From an uncultured Lachnospiraceae bacterium (GTDB lineage: Bacteria > Bacillota > Clostridia > Lachnospirales > Lachnospiraceae), in NCBI GenBank assembly GCA_947177925.1, contig CAMWWJ010000210.1:1-6171 (forward strand): a DNA stretch of 6,171 nucleotides, given 5' to 3'. The notes below the pieces were generated by a model, which was given only the letters and a program-made list of their open reading frames with translations, did no database searches and was not told the DNA's origin. This document shows positions 5,900 through 6,171 of the stretch, piece after piece. Position numbers and translations under genes: made by a program. Every line of letters begins with the position of its first letter. Position 1 is the stretch's first letter.

Positions 5900-5909
5900 T
5901 TCCTACCTT
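5900..5909 (-). promoter_or_regulatory. pdxS ribosome binding site serving two alternative start codons
   Basis: The minus strand reads AAAGGTAGGAA directly before ATGACAATG. AAGG is about six bases from the first ATG (5899), and TAGG is about eight bases from the second (5893). Spacing alone does not decide the start; the first gives the 293-residue form used here. Confidence 0.55.
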
Positions 5910-5937
5910 TCATATATACATAGTGATTTATATGGCT

Positions 5938-5997
5938 ATTATACATATTACTGGTATTTTAGAAATATCCAATTTTAGTATTTTTTACCATGCCAGT
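5938..5997 (-). promoter_or_regulatory. Probable pdxST promoter region with repeats
   Basis: A perfect -10 box TATAAT lies at 5938-5943 on the minus strand, about 40 bases before pdxS. The -35 position has no good match; the best 16-17-base options resemble TTTCTA. Upstream lie two direct copies of ATTTTAG (plus-strand sense, 5956-5962 and 5972-5978, offset 16), framed by arms ACTGG/CCAGT (5950-5954 / 5993-5997) and TGGTA/TACCA (5952-5956 / 5986-5990). A strong -10, a weak -35 and nearby repeats would fit an activated promoter. Known: in many Firmicutes pdxST is controlled by the MocR-type regulator PdxR, which binds direct repeats. That PdxR acts here is inference. Confidence 0.4.
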
Positions 5998-6107
5998 TTT
6001 GCTTGCAAAAAAACTCCCGAAGAGGTTCTCTCCGGAAGTCCTTTTTCATTTTTCTGTTGTTTTCTTGCAATTTCTGCACCACGAACCGTATAGAAATTTC
6101 TTCTCAT
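5985..6107 (-). other. Open reading frame of 40 codons across the terminator; doubtful gene
   Basis: An ATG at 6105-6107 opens 40 codons to a TAA at 5985-5987. The peptide is basic (many Arg and Lys), and I do not recognise it. There is no ribosome binding site before the ATG, a stop codon (TAG) sits immediately upstream in frame, and the ORF runs through the whole terminator stem. These points argue against coding. It is recorded because it fills the space between two terminators and would be lost otherwise. Confidence 0.12.
6007..6039 (-). terminator. Intrinsic terminator upstream of pdxS
   Basis: On the minus strand a 12-base-pair stem (arms 6028-6039 and 6013-6024) with a three-base loop (6025-6027) is followed by six T residues (6007-6012) beyond the stem. 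The two non-Watson-Crick pairs are G-U wobbles in minus-strand RNA but A-C mismatches in plus-strand RNA, which fixes the direction. An A-run precedes it, so some activity on the plus strand is possible. It follows another terminator by about 75 bases and lies upstream of the pdxST promoter. It may be a back-up terminator for the gene to the right, the end of a small transcript, or an attenuator of pdxST. Confidence 0.8.
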
Positions 6108-6114
6108 CTAACGC

Positions 6115-6142
6115 AAAAGACCTCGTATTGCTACGAGGTCTT
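6115..6142 (-). terminator. Intrinsic terminator of a gene lying to the right of the window
   Basis: A perfect 11-base-pair stem (6117-6127 with 6132-6142) closes on a GCAA tetraloop (minus-strand sense, 6128-6131). It is followed by a short U-tail, four T residues at 6115-6118, two of which also pair in the stem. GNRA loops are common in stable terminators. The tail is short, which may explain a second terminator downstream. On the plus strand the stem is followed by TTACTTTG, a poorer tail. The 29 bases to its right contain no recognisable coding sequence and are probably the 3' end of the transcript of the neighbouring gene. Confidence 0.75.
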
Positions 6143-6171
6143 ACTTTGTTTACTTTTGAAAATTATTTTAT

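Noticed and set aside
5900..6171. Riboswitch in the pdxST leader
   Set aside because: No known riboswitch core was recognised. The single hairpin there is a simple terminator without visible alternative pairing.

Overview
The window looks like a chromosomal stretch from a low-to-moderate GC Gram-positive anaerobe, most likely a clostridial (Lachnospiraceae-like) gut bacterium. This is inferred from strong AGGAGG-type ribosome binding sites, sigma-A-like promoters, a PdxS/PdxT pair of Bacillus/Clostridia type, and the protein families present. No marker gene fixes the taxon. Every supported gene lies on the minus strand, so transcription runs from high to low coordinates. There are no tRNA or rRNA genes, insertion sequences, phage genes or CRISPR arrays.

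Reading in the direction of transcription: 5900-6171 holds two minus-strand intrinsic terminators in tandem (6115-6142 and 6007-6039) and then the presumed pdxST promoter region, with repeat structure at 5950-5997. Next come pdxS (5018-5899) and pdxT (4456-5016), one base apart, which encode the two-subunit glutamine-dependent pyridoxal 5'-phosphate synthase. No terminator follows pdxT. A near-consensus promoter (TTGACG-17-TATAAT, 4413-4441) begins 14 bases after its stop codon and overlaps a perfect 11-base inverted repeat.

That promoter heads a tight four-gene operon. The genes are a stand-alone class II glutamine amidotransferase-fold protein (3536-4309), a small cytoplasmic C39/papain-like cysteine peptidase (2887-3507), an M20 peptidase T-like metallopeptidase (1747-2868) and a glutamate-cysteine ligase family (GCS2) enzyme (339-1715). 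Gaps are 28, 18 and 31 bases, and each gene has its own ribosome binding site. A gamma-glutamyl ligase next to an EgtC-like amidohydrolase fold resembles the EgtA/EgtC pair of ergothioneine synthesis, but no other ergothioneine gene is present. Together with two peptidases, this suggests an uncharacterised pathway that adds and removes gamma-glutamyl groups on a thiol, amine or peptide. That idea is the most interesting in the window and is an inference from gene content.

The left end (1-338) carries the first 40 codons of an aldo/keto reductase that continues beyond the window, with its own TTGACA promoter and a possible 23-residue leader ORF overlapping its start. Between it and the ligase gene lies a hairpin plus T-run that is oriented as a plus-strand terminator, although no plus-strand gene is visible.
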